This document shows positions 4,818 through 6,454 of a stretch of DNA of 6,454 nucleotides, piece by piece. The stretch's first letter is position 1. Each line of letters opens with the position of its first letter. The notes below the pieces were generated by a model, which saw nothing but the letters and a program-made list of their open reading frames with translations, was not told the origin of the DNA and searched no databases. Both the position numbers and the translations under genes were made by a program. Source of the stretch: Chloroflexota bacterium (lineage in GTDB: Bacteria; Chloroflexota; Dehalococcoidia; JABGRK01); assembly GCA_030665485.1 (NCBI GenBank), contig DAOUZV010000068.1:1-6454 (forward strand). The letters are read 5' to 3'.

Positions 4818-5969
4818 TTGTACATTTCTCATTTGAGCCTTACAAACTTTCGCAATTATACTACCCAGGAAATCGACCTTCCTGTCGGTGCCATAGTGCT
4901 GTGTGGGGATAACGCTCAGGGGAAAACCAACTTTCTTGAGGCCATATACCTGCTGGCCACTTCCAAATCCCCTAGGGCCTCTGCGGACAGGGAGTTGGTT
5001 AATTGGAGCACCAAAGGTCAGGACATGCCTTTTTCGCGCCTCTCAGCGGATGTTAGTGATAGAAACGGTGCCGTGCAGGTTGAGATCGTCTTAACGGCTC
5101 AGCCAGGGGGCGATGACCTGGAGCAAGACCGTTTCCAGAAACGCATAAAAGTAAACGGACTGGCTCGCCGCGCCACGGATTTAATTGGCGTTATCAGGGT
5201 GGTGATGTTTGACCCGCATGATACGGACATCGTAAGCGGCTCCCCAGCGCTGAGACGCCGCTATCTGGACGCCACCAATTCCCAGATCGACCCCGTCTAT
5301 CTACGCAATTTACAGCAGTACAACAAGGTTATTGTGCAGCGCAATTCTTTGCTGCGCATGATAAAAGAGAATCGCGCTCATTCCGATGAGCTTGAGTTTT
5401 GGGATGAGCAGTTGATTGAGACGGGCGCTTATATCATCGAAAAGCGCTTACAAAATATAGAAAAGATGAGCTTAATAGCCGGCGAAATTCATCAGCAGCT
5501 AACCAATGAGACGGAAAAACTTGAGGCAGTTTATTTGGAGAGCATATCTGGAAAAACAGCGCAGGATATCACATCGTCTTTTCGAGAATCGCTTAAACGT
5601 GCTCAACGCCAAGAAATAGCGCGTGGTCTGTCTGTTGTGGGGCCTCACCGAGATGATTTGCGTTTGCTCGTCGACGGCGTCAACATGTGCATATATGGCT
5701 CTCGGGGGCAGCACCGGACGATTGCGCTTTCGCTCAAGCTGGCCCAGGCAAAGTATATCCATAATACAACCGGCGATTCGCCGATATTACTTTTGGACGA
5801 CGTTTTGTCCGAGCTCGATTCGGAGCGGCGCAGGCATCTGCTCAATACTACCAAGAACTATCAGCAAGCCGTCATAACGGCCACAGACTGGGACCATTTT
5901 GACGCCGGTTTTTTAACCACAGCTGTTAAATTTACCGTAAGTAGCGGAACACTTGAAAAAACCCAGTGA
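4818..5969 (+). CDS. recF: DNA recombination and replication repair protein RecF
   Basis: A complete 383-residue RecF, an SMC/Rad50-like ABC ATPase. In the RecFOR pathway it helps load RecA at single-strand gaps bordered by duplex DNA. The N-terminus MYISHLSLTNFRNY is typical. Walker A is GDNAQGKT (30-37), and GPHRDD (275-280) is a RecF hallmark. The ABC signature is SRGQHRT (295-301), usually SRGQQRT. Walker B plus D-loop is ILLLDDVLSELD (323-334). The helical insert (about 150-260) has the expected size. Translation starts at TTG 4818 with AAGGA 8 nt upstream. The common dnaA-dnaN-recF-gyrB arrangement is not present: upstream is a divergent metallohydrolase and downstream is an oxidoreductase gene with its own promoter. 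A terminator is not obvious, only a bulged hairpin over the stop codon. Confidence 0.97.
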   Translation: MYISHLSLTNFRNYTTQEIDLPVGAIVLCGDNAQGKTNFLEAIYLLATSKSPRASADRELVNWSTKGQDMPFSRLSADVSDRNGAVQVEIVLTAQPGGDDLEQDRFQKRIKVNGLARRATDLIGVIRVVMFDPHDTDIVSGSPALRRRYLDATNSQIDPVYLRNLQQYNKVIVQRNSLLRMIKENRAHSDELEFWDEQLIETGAYIIEKRLQNIEKMSLIAGEIHQQLTNETEKLEAVYLESISGKTAQDITSSFRESLKRAQRQEIARGLSVVGPHRDDLRLLVDGVNMCIYGSRGQHRTIALSLKLAQAKYIHNTTGDSPILLLDDVLSELDSERRRHLLNTTKNYQQAVITATDWDHFDAGFLTTAVKFTVSSGTLEKTQ

Positions 5970-5981
5970 TTACCCTGGTTT
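5959..5981 (+). terminator. Weak hairpin over the recF stop codon
   Basis: AAACCCAG (5959-5966) can pair with CTGGTTT (5975-5981) if one C is bulged, with an 8-nt loop. It is followed by TATAGTATG, not by a T tract, so it is at best an inefficient terminator or a 3'-end stabilising element. Confidence 0.2.
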
Positions 5982-5986
5982 ATAGT

Positions 5987-6015
5987 ATGACAATTACGGT
6001 GTTTTATGGTATATT
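5987..6015 (+). promoter_or_regulatory. Sigma70-type promoter of the Fe-S/FAD oxidoreductase gene
   Basis: ATGACA (5987-5992, one mismatch to TTGACA) and TATATT (6010-6015) are separated by 17 bp. Transcription would start near 6022, giving a leader of about 40 nt. The leader ends in a strong Shine-Dalgarno, GAGGAG (6052-6057), 5 nt before ATG 6063. A short palindrome CCTAGG (6019-6024) covers the predicted transcription start. This indicates that the oxidoreductase is expressed independently of recF. Confidence 0.55.
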
Positions 6016-6062
6016 ATGCCTAGGTACTAATGGGTCAAAATTCAAATAATTGAGGAGAAACC

Positions 6063-6454
6063 ATGCCATTTCTTCAAAAGCTTAGCGGCTTGTTTAAGGG
6101 AAAGCCAGAATCACCTGCCGTAGAAACCGTTGCTCCTGTTAAAACGGATGCCCCGGTCAAGGTAGACGGATCTCTGGTTGAGGATGTCATCTACAAGGAA
6201 TCTGGCGAGGTATTTTTACCTCCATGTCAGATAGGGTGTCCTCTTGGCGCCGATATTCAGCGCAGCCACGTTATGCTGGCCAATGTTTTGATAGGTGATA
6301 GCGATGTGTTATCGAAGCAGATCGGTGAGATTGGTGATTTAATATACGAGAAAAACCCGCTGTTTTCAATATGTGGTTATGTTTGCGGTATCTGTGAAAA
6401 AGAATGTAACTACAGTGATGAAACTGGCGCTGTACGCAGAAGAATGCTGGAAAG
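6063..6454 (+). CDS. N-terminus of a GltD-type Fe-S/FAD oxidoreductase (partial)
   Basis: The first 130 codons of a longer protein cut by the window edge. After a short N-terminal piece rich in Pro, Ala, Val and Lys (about 13-37) comes a cysteine-rich helical module. It has Cys55 and Cys59 (PCQIGCPLGADIQ), then, after the NPLFSICGYVCGICEKEC block, Cys104, Cys108, Cys111 and Cys115. This resembles the Fer4_20 (dihydropyrimidine dehydrogenase domain II-like) module that carries 4Fe-4S clusters in front of FAD- and NAD(P)H-binding domains in GltD, PreT and related electron-bifurcating or heterodisulfide-reductase-linked flavoproteins. The flavin domains lie beyond the window and the partner is unknown, so glutamate synthase activity is not claimed. 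Start: GAGGAG at 6052-6057 directly before ATG 6063, with a good promoter upstream. No export signal is visible. Confidence 0.85.
   Translation, partial: MPFLQKLSGLFKGKPESPAVETVAPVKTDAPVKVDGSLVEDVIYKESGEVFLPPCQIGCPLGADIQRSHVMLANVLIGDSDVLSKQIGEIGDLIYEKNPLFSICGYVCGICEKECNYSDETGAVRRRMLE

Noticed and set aside
6063..6454. Naming the last gene gltD
   Set aside because: Only the Fe-S module is visible. The same module occurs in several different flavoprotein families, and no GltB gene is seen.
1..6454. Mobile elements, CRISPR arrays, tRNA or rRNA genes
   Set aside because: No transposase or integrase motifs, no regular direct repeats, no long terminal inverted repeats and no tRNA-like cloverleaf were noticed. 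Nearly all of the sequence is explained by protein genes.

Overview
The window is compact bacterial chromosomal DNA of roughly even base composition. It holds six complete protein genes and two genes cut by the window edges. Gene density is high: two convergent pairs overlap at their 3' ends and spacers are short. Two genes start with TTG. The gene set (CelD/BcsL-type GNAT beside a GT4 glycosyltransferase, short PIG-L deacetylase, tandem-GNAT protein, stand-alone recF, Fe-S/FAD oxidoreductase) suggests an anaerobic Chloroflexota of the Dehalococcoidia type. That placement is an inference from protein style, not from a marker gene; there is no rRNA or tRNA here.

Layout. At the left edge (57 to 1, minus) is the start of an exported protein with a signal peptide and its own promoter. 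Divergent from it run a CelD-like acyl/aminoacyltransferase (146-1186) and, 21 bp later, an MshA-like GT4 glycosyltransferase (1208-2434), probably one transcript. Facing them is a tandem-GNAT acetyltransferase resembling mycothiol synthase MshD (3342 to 2413). Divergent from that is a short PIG-L/LmbE Zn-dependent deacetylase (3425-4126), which resembles MshB/BshB. It converges on a glyoxalase-II-like metallo-beta-lactamase (MBL) fold hydrolase (4762 to 4118). Divergent from the hydrolase is recF (4818-5969). After a 93-bp spacer with a good promoter comes the N-terminus of a GltD-type Fe-S/FAD oxidoreductase (6063 to the window end).

The most interesting feature is that relatives of three of the mycothiol enzymes (glycosyltransferase, N-deacetylase, tandem-GNAT acetyltransferase) lie within 3 kb, with a thiol-ester-hydrolase-like MBL protein next to them. 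No cysteine ligase (MshC or BshC) is visible. The genes alternate in strand, so they are not one operon. A glycothiol-like or other deacetylated amino-sugar conjugate pathway is therefore a hypothesis; each family also has many unrelated members.

Regulatory layout: the 82-bp gap at 3343-3424 carries two overlapping, oppositely directed promoters, one of which would give a leaderless mRNA. The 55-bp gap at 4763-4817 feeds two TTG-started genes with identical AAGGA-8 nt-TTG initiation sites. No mobile element, CRISPR array, phage gene or long repeat was found.
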